Shown here: in pieces, positions 1-8,713 of the stretch
Numbering within the stretch: the first letter of the stretch is position 1
Layout of the letters: every line of letters begins with the position of its first letter
Assembly (NCBI GenBank): GCA_028703175.1
Contig: JAQVNJ010000052.1
Location: 1 to 37,170 of the forward strand
DNA from: JAAYCB01 sp012744395
GTDB lineage: Bacteria; Planctomycetota; Planctomycetia; Pirellulales; Thermoguttaceae
Length of the DNA: 37,170 nucleotides
Direction of reading: 5' to 3'
Translations under genes and position numbers: made by a program
The notes under the pieces: model-generated
What the model was told of the DNA's origin: nothing
The model's input: the letters and a program-made list of their open reading frames with translations, nothing else
Databases searched by the model: none

Positions 1-262
1 CACCGAGCCTGGCTCATCTCAAGGTCGTCACGATGTGCGATGTGTATTGCCTTTCTGATCCTCTGGCTCCTCCTTGTGTGGGGGCTTTACGACGGCGACA
101 TTGCATTGGCCGAGGAGCCCGTCTTCGCCGCCATCTGGATCAGCCTTCTGCTCGGAGCGCCGGGAAGTGCCCGGGTTGCTCGTCTGGTTCACCGCGCCGT
201 TGGTGCTGCTGGAGATCATCCTCATCCTGAAGGTCTTCGGTCAGGAGATTCGCATCCGGTGA
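1..262 (+). pseudogene. Membrane protein C-terminal part, frameshifted, cut by window edge
   Basis: The reading frame at the left edge encodes a very hydrophobic helix (residues such as IAFLILWLLLVWGLYDGD), then EEPVFAAIWISLLLG. It then becomes arginine-rich and unconvincing. The neighbouring frame picks up at about position 160 with a second hydrophobic segment (LLVWFTAPLVLLEIILILKV) and stops at 260-262. Together the two halves read as one small integral membrane protein joined by a single-base frameshift near 155-170. The 5' end lies outside the window, so a start cannot be assigned. I do not recognise a family. It could be a true pseudogene or a sequencing error; the sequence alone cannot separate these. 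Confidence 0.45.
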
Positions 263-293
263 CGGTGAACGGGACTCTCGCACAAGCTCTCGA

Positions 294-1658
294 TTACAAG
301 CTCCACGGCTCGCGGTAAGGCCGCCGCAGCATTCGGTTCGCCTCGTCATCGTCGAGGAAGCGCTCCGCCTGCGGGTCCCATCGCAGCTTGCGCTTGAGCT
401 GCATCGCGATATTCCCCAGATGGCAGACGCTTGCCGTGCGGTGGCCGACTTCCACCGGCTCGATCGGTTCTTCACGCGACCTGACGCAATCAAAGAAATT
501 CCGGTAGTGGTTCGTGCTGACGGGAAGGTGGATTTCGTCCGCACCGATCTCTGAATCGGCGAGCGACTCCGGATGCGCCGTGAGCTTCCCTTCCGCGTAC
601 TGAATCCAGCCTTCGCTCCCCTCGAATCGCACGCCGAACCCGGGTTTCTGCGTCCGGCAGACGAGTTCCACTCCATTGGCATACAGCGCGCGGAAGTTGG
701 TTGTCACCGCGGTGTTGTAGAGATGTCCTTCCGGAGGCCAGGCGGAGCCTGAGTCTTCAAACTCCACCGGCCCGGTGCCGTCGGTTCCCAGCGCCCACTG
801 CACGATGTCGTTCGAATGCGCACCGTTGTTCGTCACCTGCCCGCCGGAGTAATCGAGGTTGTAACGGAATCGGTACAGGCAGCGGTCCGCGTGATACGGC
901 GCGCTCGGGGCAGGGCCCAGCCACAGCTCGTAGTCGAAACCCTCCGGGACCGGCATCGGCTGCCAGCCGGGGCCGGGCCCGACCGGGGCGCCGGGGACGA
1001 TCGAAAGCACCCGCTCGACTTTGCCGATCCGGCCGTTGCGGACCAACTCGCACGCGCGGCGGACAGTCCCGTGGGAGCGATACTGGCTGCCGGTTTGCAG
1101 TATGCGGCGGTGCGCGCGGACCGCCTTGATCATCTCCTGACCGTCGTGAACCGTCCGTGTCAGCGGTTTCTGGCAGTAGATGTCCTTTCCCGCTTTCGCC
1201 GCCATGCACGCCGCCAGCGCATGCCAATGGTCGGGCAGCACGATCATCACCGCGTCGATGTCGTCGCGGGCCAGCACGTCGCGAAGGTCGACATACGCGT
1301 CGCAGCCCTTGAACGAGCCGGAAGGCGTCTTCTTGGCGTAATGCTCGTCGACCTTCTGGCGCGCCGGCTCGCGGCCGAGGAAGTGTTCCGGCCGGGCGTA
1401 GCCGTGGCTCCCTCGGTTGACATCGCACACCGCCACGACTTGCACATCGTCATAACGCAGGACCGAAGGCAGGTCGACCCGACTCTGGTTGCCGCAGCCG
1501 ATCAACGCCACGTGGATGCGATTGCTCGGCGGAGCGCCGCCGAACACCGAGGCGGGAACCAGCCAAGGAGCACCAGCGGCTGTCGCCGCGCTTCCCAGAC
1601 ATTTCAGGAAATCGCGACGCGTCGCCGATCGCTTAGAACTCGTCGTTGTGTCAGACAT
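294..1658 (-). CDS. Gfo/Idh/MocA family oxidoreductase with Tat leader
   Basis: Predicted secreted NAD(P)-dependent sugar or cyclitol oxidoreductase of 454 residues. The start is the ATG at 1658, preceded by GGAGAT; an upstream start at 1700 would add 14 residues without an SD. The N-terminus carries the twin-arginine motif SATRRDFLKCLG and a hydrophobic stretch ending near ASVFGG, so export by Tat is likely. The Rossmann fold follows (VALIGCGNQSRVDLP), then DAVMIVLPDHWHA and the QKPLTRTVHDG segment, whose lysine is typical of the catalytic EKP motif. HSNDIVQWALG lies in the substrate domain. It is followed 95 bp downstream by the start region of nothing else on this strand; upstream, the second oxidoreductase ends 95 bp away in the same orientation, so co-transcription is likely. 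The substrate is unknown. Secreted Gfo/Idh/MocA proteins are strongly expanded in planctomycetes. Confidence 0.9.
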   Translation of the reverse strand: MSDTTTSSKRSATRRDFLKCLGSAATAAGAPWLVPASVFGGAPPSNRIHVALIGCGNQSRVDLPSVLRYDDVQVVAVCDVNRGSHGYARPEHFLGREPARQKVDEHYAKKTPSGSFKGCDAYVDLRDVLARDDIDAVMIVLPDHWHALAACMAAKAGKDIYCQKPLTRTVHDGQEMIKAVRAHRRILQTGSQYRSHGTVRRACELVRNGRIGKVERVLSIVPGAPVGPGPGWQPMPVPEGFDYELWLGPAPSAPYHADRCLYRFRYNLDYSGGQVTNNGAHSNDIVQWALGTDGTGPVEFEDSGSAWPPEGHLYNTAVTTNFRALYANGVELVCRTQKPGFGVRFEGSEGWIQYAEGKLTAHPESLADSEIGADEIHLPVSTNHYRNFFDCVRSREEPIEPVEVGHRTASVCHLGNIAMQLKRKLRWDPQAERFLDDDEANRMLRRPYREPWSL

Positions 1659-1753
1659 GCTCAGAATCTCCTTCCGAAACGGCCGCCCAGCGGCGGACAA
1701 CTGTCCCTGATTGTCTCAAGCGGCTTTTTCCGGCCGCTACGGGCACTTCCCTT

Positions 1754-2767
1754 TCACGGGCTAATCTTGCCGCCCCCCGATTTCTCGATCAACTCCTGGA
1801 TGGAAACGGGCGCTCCGTTTTGCGCTTTGGATTCGTCGGCAGCGCTCATGAACGCGTAGATCTCAATCGTCTCTTCCGCCGGCACGGGCGGCTTGCCGGT
1901 CTTGAAAAACTTGACGATCTCCTCGATCAGCGAACCGTAGCCGCCCGGCTTCTCGGAGGAATCCCGCGACTTTCCGGGCGAGGAGTCCTGGGTCCCGTAG
2001 ATGATCACCGGAGCGGGGGTTTTCCCCTTGCCCAAGTCGCGAAACGTGCCGATCCGCCCATCGTTCCAGACGCCGACGACCAGGTCGCCGCCCTCCGTCT
2101 TGATCCGCTGCACGGTCTGGCACCCGCGGCCCATGACCACGAACAGGGGCTCGACCGCATGGATGCCGTAGAGATACAGATCCGGGTGGAACTGCGCCCA
2201 GGAACTGCTGCCGAACACGTCGCAACCGACGATTTCCCCCAAGGCTTCGTTGTCGCGGGCGGCCAGGACCGTCGCGCTGAATCGCAGCGAGGAGCTCGAC
2301 CAGCAGGGAACGCGGTTCTCCTTGGCCAGACGGAAAATCTCGATCACTTCGGCCAGGTTGGCCGCCACGGGCTTGTCGATGAACAGCGGTTTGCGCGCCG
2401 CGATCACCGGCCTGGCCTGGGCCAGGTGGGGCCGGCCGTCCACGCTCTCCAGGAGAATTCCGTCGACCTGCGCGCAGAGCGCTTCGATGCTCTCGACGAT
2501 CTCCAATCCGTGCTTCTCGCGCAACTGCTCGGTGAATCTTCCGACTCGGTCCGCCGAAGCGGGAAAGTCCGGCGAACCGCCCGGAAAGCCCGCCACGACG
2601 CGGCAGCCCGTGTTGTTTTTCGGGTTGTTGATGTAGCTCGTGAAGGCGATCACGTGCGACGTGTCCAGCCCGATCATCCCTAAACGAATCACCTTCTCTT
2701 CCGAACGAGCGGCCAGCGGCGCCGCCAGCGCGGCCAAAGCCGCCATGTAGAGAACAAACCGACTCAT
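1754..2767 (-). CDS. Gfo/Idh/MocA-like oxidoreductase with Sec signal peptide
   Basis: A 337-residue predicted oxidoreductase. The ATG at 2767 is chosen because GGGAG lies 8 nt upstream; a TTG 15 bp further up is possible but covers the SD. The N-terminus (MSRFVLYMAALAALAAPLAARSE) is a Sec signal peptide without twin arginines, unlike the two relatives in this window. The nucleotide-binding part reads VIRLGMIGLDTSHVIAF, where the usual GxGxxG is altered to GLDTSH, and FIDKPVAANLAEV keeps the lysine-proline of the EKP motif. The altered glycine motif suggests weakened or different cofactor binding, which is my inference. It lies upstream of the first oxidoreductase and may share its transcript. 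Confidence 0.85.
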   Translation of the reverse strand: MSRFVLYMAALAALAAPLAARSEEKVIRLGMIGLDTSHVIAFTSYINNPKNNTGCRVVAGFPGGSPDFPASADRVGRFTEQLREKHGLEIVESIEALCAQVDGILLESVDGRPHLAQARPVIAARKPLFIDKPVAANLAEVIEIFRLAKENRVPCWSSSSLRFSATVLAARDNEALGEIVGCDVFGSSSWAQFHPDLYLYGIHAVEPLFVVMGRGCQTVQRIKTEGGDLVVGVWNDGRIGTFRDLGKGKTPAPVIIYGTQDSSPGKSRDSSEKPGGYGSLIEEIVKFFKTGKPPVPAEETIEIYAFMSAADESKAQNGAPVSIQELIEKSGGGKISP

Positions 2768-2793
2768 CGTGCCGTCTCCCAAAGTGATGTTGT

Positions 2794-2823
2794 GTAATCG
2801 CCAGAGACTGTGGCTCTCGTCAA
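2794..2823 (-). promoter_or_regulatory. Candidate sigma-70 promoter for the two leftward oxidoreductases
   Basis: On the minus strand TTGACG (2823-2818) and GATTAC (2799-2794) are 18 bp apart, directly upstream of the ATG at 2767. The -35 box is good and the -10 box is weak. It would give a leader of about 20 nt that includes the SD. Confidence 0.35.
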
Positions 2824-3103
2824 CTCAATCCGCGGTTGACCGGCACCTGGCGGCCACGGCGTTTCTCCTCACCGCCCCCACGCGCCAAACCCGGTTGAAC
2901 CGGAAACGACGACCTTCGCGAGACCCTTCTCTTGCCGGAATCGCACGGCGGTTCGGCACATTGTAGCATCGGGTCAGCGGCCAAGATATCCGCGGGGTCG
3001 GATTCATCGAGGAGAACGGAGCAAGCTCCAATCATCCAATGCCCATGGCTCAAGATTCAAGACTCCAGAAGGGAATCCTCGCCATCCAGGGCCGCGCCTT
3101 CGC

Positions 3104-3129
3104 GGTTCCCAGGCTGGAGCTTGGGAACC
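3104..3129. repeat. Imperfect palindrome of the GGTTCCCA...TGGGAACC type
   Basis: The 494-bp gap from 2768 to 3261 holds no convincing gene. Inside it, GGTTCCCA and TGGGAACC flank a CTGGAG centre, forming an 8-bp arm hairpin. Similar palindromes occur dispersed in intergenic regions of many bacteria, from general memory. No second copy was seen in this window, so the repeat status is inference. Confidence 0.35.
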
Positions 3130-3261
3130 AGGTGCGAGGACTAGGTGAACGCCGTCCGGGAAATCGACGCATCCCCGCCGATGCGAGTTGCAGCGCGGCC
3201 CCGCGGCCGCTACGATCGACCGTGATGGTCTGCGCTCGTTCCTGTTCCCGGAGGATCCCCA

Positions 3262-5490
3262 ATGAGAAGACTTGCCGTTTCGCAAATCGCATGCCGGTTG
3301 GCCGGGCTTTGCGCCCTAGTGGTTCTGCTTGACCTGTGCCTCTTGGCCGGAACGACGTTCGGGCAGCAAATCCTGCGGTTCGAGGCGGAGGACATCACCG
3401 AGCCGAAAGACGCCTGGCAGGTGAACCGGTCGTCCGACGATAAATGGAACCTCTGGTCGACGGACAAGGACGCCGAGAAGAAATGGTCGGGCGGGGTCGT
3501 GCTGCGGTCGCCGCTGGTGCTCAAGGACAGGGCAAACGCCGAAGAGGGGGCGCCCCCGCTGCACTCGCGCGTTCCACAAATCCCGCCCGGAAAATACTAC
3601 CTGACGCTCGGCGGCGTGGGCCGGCCGATCGCCGTCTCGTTCGACGGCGACTCGTGGCGAAAGATCGAGGGGACCGGCAACCTCGGACTGATCGAGGTGG
3701 GCCAAGAGGGGTTTCAACTCTGGGTCGACGACCGCTTCGCATCCACCACCAATCCCGGCGCATGCTACTACGATTACCTGGAATTCACCCCGCTTCCCGA
3801 TCCCAACCGCAAGCCCAAGCTCGACAGCCCGGCCGGCAAACGCGTCGAGGAGCCCCTCGGCCGCGGCCTGGTCGCGCTGCCCAAGGAGGGCGGCGCCATC
3901 TACGTCGGCTGGCGGCTGCTCAAGCAGGATCCCGGCGACGTCGCCTTCCACGTCTACCGCAAGACGGGATCGCAGCCGCCCATCCGGTTGACCAAGGAGC
4001 CGATCGCCAAGACGACCGACTTCGTCGACATGGCGCCGCCGGCCGGCACGCCCGCCGAGTACTCGGTGGCGCCGGTCTCCGGCGGCAAGGAGGGACCGCG
4101 TAGCGAATCCGCCGCGGCCGAACCGTCAGCCAAAGCCAAGAACTACTTCTCGATCAAGCTCGATGGCGACCACACGTTTCAGAAGTGCGGCATTGCGGAC
4201 CTCAACGGCGACGGCGTCTACGACTACGTGATCAAGCAGCCCAACGCGAATATCGACCCGTATGAGAAATACTGGAGCCGCAGCCCCGACACCTACAAGA
4301 TCGAGGCCTATCTGGCCGATGGCACGTTTCTCTGGCGATACGATCTTGGGTGGGCGATCGAGCGGGGAATCTGGTATTCGCCAATCCTGGTCTACGATCT
4401 CGACGGCGACGGGCGCGCCGAGGTCTGCCTCAAGGCCGGCCAGGGCGATCCGCGCGACGCCGACGGCCGCGTCACCTCCGGCCCGGAGTACCTCGTGGTG
4501 CTCGACGGGATGACCGGCAAGGAGCGGGCCCGCGCCGATTGGCCCAACCGAGCGGACTTCCCCAGCTACAACTACGCCTCGCGCAACCAGATGGCGGTCG
4601 CCTATCTCGACGGCAAGACGCCCTCGCTCGTCGTCGTTCGAGGCACCTACAACGTGATCCAGGTGCGGGCCCACGAGTACCGCGACGGCCGTCTCCGCGA
4701 GCAGTGGCGCTGGAACGACGCGGAAGAGGGGCGCGGCTATCGCGGCCAGGGCGCCCACAGCATGCATGCCGCCGACATCGACGGCGACGGCCGCGACGAG
4801 ATCTTCCTCGGATCGGCCGTGCTCGACGACAACGGAGTCGGGCTCTGGTCGACCGGCCTGGGCCATCCCGACCATCATTACGTCGGCGACATCGATCCCT
4901 CGCGGCCCGGCTTGGAAGTCTTCTACGGCATCGAAAGCCGCCGGGCGAACAACGGGTGCTGCCTGGTCGATGCGGCCACCGGCGAAATCCTCTGGGGGCT
5001 CGACCGGCCCACCCGCCACATTCACTCCGCCGGGATGTGCGCCGACATCGACGCCTCCCTGCCCGGAATCGAGTGCTATGCCTCCGATACCGACGCGGAA
5101 AAGAAGTCGAACCTCCGCTGGCTGTTCGACGCCAAGGGCCGCATCCTCCGCGACGATCTCGACTGGGGCTTCGGTCCGCGGACCGTCTTCTGGGACGCCG
5201 ATCTCCAGCGCGAACTGCTTCGGGGCCGGAGAATCGTCAAGTATCCGAGTGGGGAAACGGTTGGCCAGATCGAGGGCTCGGTGGTCGGCTTTGCCGACGT
5301 CGTCGGCGACTGGCGCGAGGAGCTGATCACGACGGTCGCGGGCGAGTTGCGAATCTACACGACCACGCATCCGGCCGAGGACCGCCGCGTCTGCCTGATG
5401 CAGGACCCGCTCTACCGCATCGACGTCTGCATCCAGGCGATGGGCTACACCCAGTGCCCAATGACCACGACATGTTTCGCGGCCGAATGA
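3262..5490 (+). CDS. Secreted rhamnogalacturonan lyase, PL11-like
   Basis: A 742-residue exported protein likely to cleave the rhamnogalacturonan I backbone of pectin by beta-elimination. The start ATG follows GGAGGATCCCCA. Residues 1-35 form a signal peptide ending near TFGQQ. Residues about 40-180 look like an extra carbohydrate-binding type beta domain. The PL11 catalytic region starts near residue 195 with LGRGLVALP and FHVYRKTG, and continues as an eight-bladed propeller with Asp-rich calcium loops: DLNGDGVYDYV, DLDGDGRAEVCLKAG and DIDGDGRDEIFLGSA. GAHSMHAADIDGDG, NNGCCLVDAATGEILW and the closing VCIQAMGYTQCP segment match PL11 enzymes such as YesW. The C-terminus ends a little earlier than usual. 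The distant GH78 gene at the right end of the window would act on related rhamnose-containing substrates. It is flanked by a terminator-like hairpin and then recG. Confidence 0.85.
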   Translation: MRRLAVSQIACRLAGLCALVVLLDLCLLAGTTFGQQILRFEAEDITEPKDAWQVNRSSDDKWNLWSTDKDAEKKWSGGVVLRSPLVLKDRANAEEGAPPLHSRVPQIPPGKYYLTLGGVGRPIAVSFDGDSWRKIEGTGNLGLIEVGQEGFQLWVDDRFASTTNPGACYYDYLEFTPLPDPNRKPKLDSPAGKRVEEPLGRGLVALPKEGGAIYVGWRLLKQDPGDVAFHVYRKTGSQPPIRLTKEPIAKTTDFVDMAPPAGTPAEYSVAPVSGGKEGPRSESAAAEPSAKAKNYFSIKLDGDHTFQKCGIADLNGDGVYDYVIKQPNANIDPYEKYWSRSPDTYKIEAYLADGTFLWRYDLGWAIERGIWYSPILVYDLDGDGRAEVCLKAGQGDPRDADGRVTSGPEYLVVLDGMTGKERARADWPNRADFPSYNYASRNQMAVAYLDGKTPSLVVVRGTYNVIQVRAHEYRDGRLREQWRWNDAEEGRGYRGQGAHSMHAADIDGDGRDEIFLGSAVLDDNGVGLWSTGLGHPDHHYVGDIDPSRPGLEVFYGIESRRANNGCCLVDAATGEILWGLDRPTRHIHSAGMCADIDASLPGIECYASDTDAEKKSNLRWLFDAKGRILRDDLDWGFGPRTVFWDADLQRELLRGRRIVKYPSGETVGQIEGSVVGFADVVGDWREELITTVAGELRIYTTTHPAEDRRVCLMQDPLYRIDVCIQAMGYTQCPMTTTCFAAE

Positions 5491-5529
5491 CAGCGGCGCG
5501 CCGTTCCCACCCCGGCCATCCACTCGGGC

Positions 5530-5565
5530 CGGCCCGCGCGGCGCCAGATGTCGTGGGCCGTTTTT
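5530..5565 (+). terminator. Terminator-like hairpin after the PL11 gene
   Basis: CGGCCC (5530-5535) pairs with GGGCCG (5555-5560), followed at once by five T residues. The inner GC-rich segment can extend the stem. It lies between the PL11 stop at 5490 and recG at 5600. Confidence 0.5.
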
Positions 5566-5599
5566 CCCCCCTGGCCGCGACCGCCGCCGGCCGGCTATC

Positions 5600-7696
5600 A
5601 TGAGCGGCATGCCTGATCACGAACAGACCCCCGCTGAACGCCTGGCCACGCCGGTGCAGTTCCTCAAGGGCGTGGGACCGCAACGCGCCGAGTCGCTCGA
5701 AAGGCTCGGTCTGGAGGCGGTCCGCGACGTCCTCTTCTTCTTCCCCCGAGACTACGAGGAATACACCGGCCGGCGCGATATCGAACAGCTTGAAGAAGAC
5801 AAGTTGCAGTCGGTCCGCGGGATCGTCGAGGAAGTCGAGCTGCGGGCGGGGAAGACCGGCCGGTCGGTGCTCGGTGTGCTGCTCCGGTCGGGATCGCGGC
5901 ACTTGCGCGCCCTCTGGTTCAACCAGCCCTTCCTGGTGGACCAATTCCATCGCGGCGACGAGCTGCTCGTCTCGGGCAAGCCGAAGCACCAAGGACTGAT
6001 GTGGGTGATGAAGCACCCTCGCGTGACCCAACTGGGCGAGGGCGAACCTGATCCGCAAGCGGGCATCCTGCCGCTCTACCACCTCACCGAGGGCCTTCAG
6101 CAGTGGCAGATTCGCAAGATCGTCCGTGCGGCCCTGGAAGAATACGCCGCCATGCTCGAAGAGGTGTTTCCCCAGACGTTTCTCGCCGAACAGGCGATTT
6201 GGCCCTTGGCGAAGGCCCTCCCGGAAATCCACTTCCCCAGCAGCCGTGAACACCTCCGCAACGCCCAGCGGCGTTTCATCTACCAGGAATTCTTCATTCT
6301 CCAACTTGCTTTGGCCGTTCGCCGGCGGCAGCAGACCCTTGATCGGGCGGAACAGTTTGAAGCCACGGCGAAAATCGACGCCCGAATCCGCCGCTTGTTC
6401 CCTTTCGACCTGACGCCGGGGCAGGAGCGGGCGATTGCCGAAATCGCCCGCGATATGGCGGCGGCCAGCCCGATGAACCGCTTGCTCCAGGGCGACGTGG
6501 GCAGCGGAAAGACCGTCGTCGCCCTGTACGCCATGTTGCTGGCCGTCGCCCACGGCGCCCAGGCCGTCCTGATGGCGCCCACGGAGGTTCTCGCCCGCCA
6601 GCACGGCCTGACGCTGAAACGCATGCTCGGCGGAAGCCGGGTCGCGATGGCGGAACTCGTCGGCGCGCTGCCCGCCTCGCAGCGGCAGACGATGCTCCAG
6701 GGCATCGCCTCGGGCGAGATCGACCTGGTCGTCGGAACGCAGGCCGTGATCCAGGAGGATGTTCAGTTCCACCGCCTCGGCCTGGTGGTGATCGACGAGC
6801 AGCACAAGTTCGGCGTGCGGCAGCGCGCCGTGCTCCGCAAGACCGGCGCCGACCCGCATTACCTCGTGATGACGGCCACGCCGATCCCGCGGACGGTCAC
6901 GATGACGCTGTTCGGCGACCTCGACATGTCGACGCTCGCGGACAGCCCGCCGGGAAGGCAGAAAGTCCGCACCTACTTGACCGGCGAGGATCAGCGCGAT
7001 CGCTGGTGGAAGTTCTTCGGCGAACAGATTCGCCAGGGCCGGCAGGGCTACGTCGTCACGCCGCTGATCGATCCGTCGGAGGCGATCAGCGCCCGAAGCG
7101 TCGAAGAGACCTACGAGGCGCTGGCCAACGGGCCGTTGGAGGCATTCCGCCTCGGGATGATCCATGGCCGCATGCGCCCCGAGGAAAAGGACGCCGTGAT
7201 GGCCGCCTTCCGGTCGGGCGAAATCCAGGTGCTTGTCTCGACCTCGGTCATCGAGGTGGGCGTCGACGTGCCCAACGCCACACTGATGACGATCGAGAGC
7301 GGAGAGCGTTTCGGACTGGCGCAATTGCACCAGCTTCGCGGCCGCGTCAGCCGCGGCAGGTTTCCCGGCCACTGCGCCGTGTTCACCGAGAAACCGGCGG
7401 CCGAAGCCCCCCACAGGCTCCAGGCGTTCGCCTCGACCGCGGACGGATTCCGGCTGGCCGAGATCGATTTCCGGCTCCGCGGCCCGGGCGAGTTGTTCGG
7501 CACCCGCCAGCACGGTCTGCCGCCGTTTCGCATCGCCGACCTGGCGCGCGACATGGCCGTGCTGGAGGAAGCGCGGCGCGGCGCCCTGCAAATGGTCCAG
7601 GCCGATCCGCACCTGGCGGAACCGCAACATGCGCGCTTGCGGCGAATGATGCTTGTTCGCTACGGGCGGGTCCTGGAACTGGGCGACGTGGGATAG
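5600..7696 (+). CDS. recG: ATP-dependent DNA helicase RecG
   Basis: RecG remodels stalled replication forks and branch-migrates Holliday junctions. The 698-residue length is normal for the family. The N-terminal wedge/OB region covers about residues 20-200 (VQFLKGVGPQRAESLERLGL is the family's HhH-like opening). The helicase core has Walker A GDVGSGKT at about 297-304, Walker B DEQHKFG at about 399-405, and TATPIPRT as motif III. The C-terminal domain has STSVIEVGVDVPNA and QLHQLRGRVSRG. The last motif normally reads RVGRG; here a serine replaces the second glycine. The C-terminal TRG motif region (FRLAEIDFRLRGPGELFGTRQHG) is complete. No SD precedes the ATG at 5600; an in-frame ATG at 5609 is a possible alternative. 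It converges with the ThuA-like gene, 32 bp away. Confidence 0.96.
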   Translation: MSGMPDHEQTPAERLATPVQFLKGVGPQRAESLERLGLEAVRDVLFFFPRDYEEYTGRRDIEQLEEDKLQSVRGIVEEVELRAGKTGRSVLGVLLRSGSRHLRALWFNQPFLVDQFHRGDELLVSGKPKHQGLMWVMKHPRVTQLGEGEPDPQAGILPLYHLTEGLQQWQIRKIVRAALEEYAAMLEEVFPQTFLAEQAIWPLAKALPEIHFPSSREHLRNAQRRFIYQEFFILQLALAVRRRQQTLDRAEQFEATAKIDARIRRLFPFDLTPGQERAIAEIARDMAAASPMNRLLQGDVGSGKTVVALYAMLLAVAHGAQAVLMAPTEVLARQHGLTLKRMLGGSRVAMAELVGALPASQRQTMLQGIASGEIDLVVGTQAVIQEDVQFHRLGLVVIDEQHKFGVRQRAVLRKTGADPHYLVMTATPIPRTVTMTLFGDLDMSTLADSPPGRQKVRTYLTGEDQRDRWWKFFGEQIRQGRQGYVVTPLIDPSEAISARSVEETYEALANGPLEAFRLGMIHGRMRPEEKDAVMAAFRSGEIQVLVSTSVIEVGVDVPNATLMTIESGERFGLAQLHQLRGRVSRGRFPGHCAVFTEKPAAEAPHRLQAFASTADGFRLAEIDFRLRGPGELFGTRQHGLPPFRIADLARDMAVLEEARRGALQMVQADPHLAEPQHARLRRMMLVRYGRVLELGDVG

Positions 7697-7728
7697 CCGC
7701 CGGCCGATCGCTGGCGGCGGTTACCTCC

Positions 7729-8625
7729 TCAAAGTTCCCCGCTCAACGTGTCGCAGTCGGGGGTTGCCTGCTTGAGGTTCGGCTCGACACTGGCGTCGAT
7801 GAGCTTCATCGCCCAGCCGAAACCGCCCTTGATGATCTCCTGGACGAGCGGATTGTCCCAGACGTCCTCGCGGTGGCCGAGCGATGTGAAGAAGACGCGG
7901 CCCTTGCCGTGCATTCGGGCCCAGGTGGCGGGGAACGGCGGGCGCTGGTAGCACTTGCCCTTCATCCCTCGCGTCTCCTGCACGAGGATCACGTGCATGT
8001 CGGGGGCGAAGTTCTTCAGGGTGTACCATTCCTCGTTGAAGGCAAACGCGTTGCCGGCGTCCTCCAAGCCGGGAAACTCGGGCGAGGTCACCCGCATCGT
8101 GGCCACCTGCTGGGCGCCGTGTACGATGAACTCGCCGCCGAGCATCTGGATGTAGGGATCGCGGTCCTCGACCTTCTGGACGACGTTCTGCCCGCCCTTG
8201 GAGTGGAACGAGTCGCTGGCCGAATGGAATCCGACGAATCCCCCGCCCGCGGCGATCCAGGCGAGCAGCCGCTTCTTCCCCTCGCGCGACATCGGGGGGG
8301 TGTTCCGGGCCGACTTGGGGTTGCAGAGATCGCCGCAGGTGTAGAAGGCGATCGCATCGAATTGATCCAGGTCGCCATCGAACACGGTGCCGTCCTTCGT
8401 GCAGACGACTTCCACGTTGTTCTCTTCGCCCAGCTTGGTCAGCACGTTGTCGGAATAGCTCGGCCCGCCGTCCAACGGCTTGACCGGCGAGTGTTCGTAG
8501 CCGGCGGAGCGGGTGAAATAAAGGACTCGCTGCTTCTTCCCTTCGGCCGCCTTGGCCCAGCCGAGGGGAAAAGCGGAAACCAGAGTCGCGGCACCTGTGC
8601 GGAGGAGGAAATCGCGTCGTTTCAT
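7729..8625 (-). CDS. ThuA-like domain protein with Tat leader
   Basis: A 298-residue exported protein of the ThuA/trehalose-utilization class I glutamine-amidotransferase-like fold. The leader MKRRDFLLRTGAATLVSAFP contains the RRDFL Tat motif. The mature part opens with RVLYFTRSAGYEHSP, and FDAIAFYTCGDL and LLAWIAAGGGFVGFHSASDSFH are hallmark ThuA segments. GGEFIVHGAQQVATMRV and EEWYTLKNF follow, and RVFFTSLGHREDVW closes the domain. The SD GGAG lies 8 nt upstream of the ATG. The biochemical role of secreted ThuA proteins is not settled; ties to sugar metabolism are inferred from family context, which fits the neighbouring oxidoreductases and lyase. Confidence 0.88.
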   Translation of the reverse strand: MKRRDFLLRTGAATLVSAFPLGWAKAAEGKKQRVLYFTRSAGYEHSPVKPLDGGPSYSDNVLTKLGEENNVEVVCTKDGTVFDGDLDQFDAIAFYTCGDLCNPKSARNTPPMSREGKKRLLAWIAAGGGFVGFHSASDSFHSKGGQNVVQKVEDRDPYIQMLGGEFIVHGAQQVATMRVTSPEFPGLEDAGNAFAFNEEWYTLKNFAPDMHVILVQETRGMKGKCYQRPPFPATWARMHGKGRVFFTSLGHREDVWDNPLVQEIIKGGFGWAMKLIDASVEPNLKQATPDCDTLSGEL

Positions 8626-8685
8626 CGGCAGGTCTCCATTGGTGGAAAGTCAGGTTCTCTGTTCGTGCGACGCCCCGTGGCCCTC

Positions 8686-8713
8686 AGCATACTACGTCCC
8701 TGGAGTGATGCAA
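8686..8713 (-). promoter_or_regulatory. Candidate promoter for the ThuA-like gene
   Basis: Minus-strand TTGCAT (8713-8708) and TATGCT (8691-8686) are separated by 16 bp and lie about 60 bp upstream of the ATG at 8625. Four of six bases match in each box, so support is moderate. Confidence 0.35.

Noticed and set aside
4126..5610. 494-codon minus-strand ORF opposite the PL11 gene
   Set aside because: It mirrors the third-position bias of the plus-strand gene and has no recognisable domain.
5327..7630. 767-codon minus-strand ORF opposite recG
   Set aside because: It is a GC-rich shadow of recG with arginine/histidine-rich composition and no family motifs.
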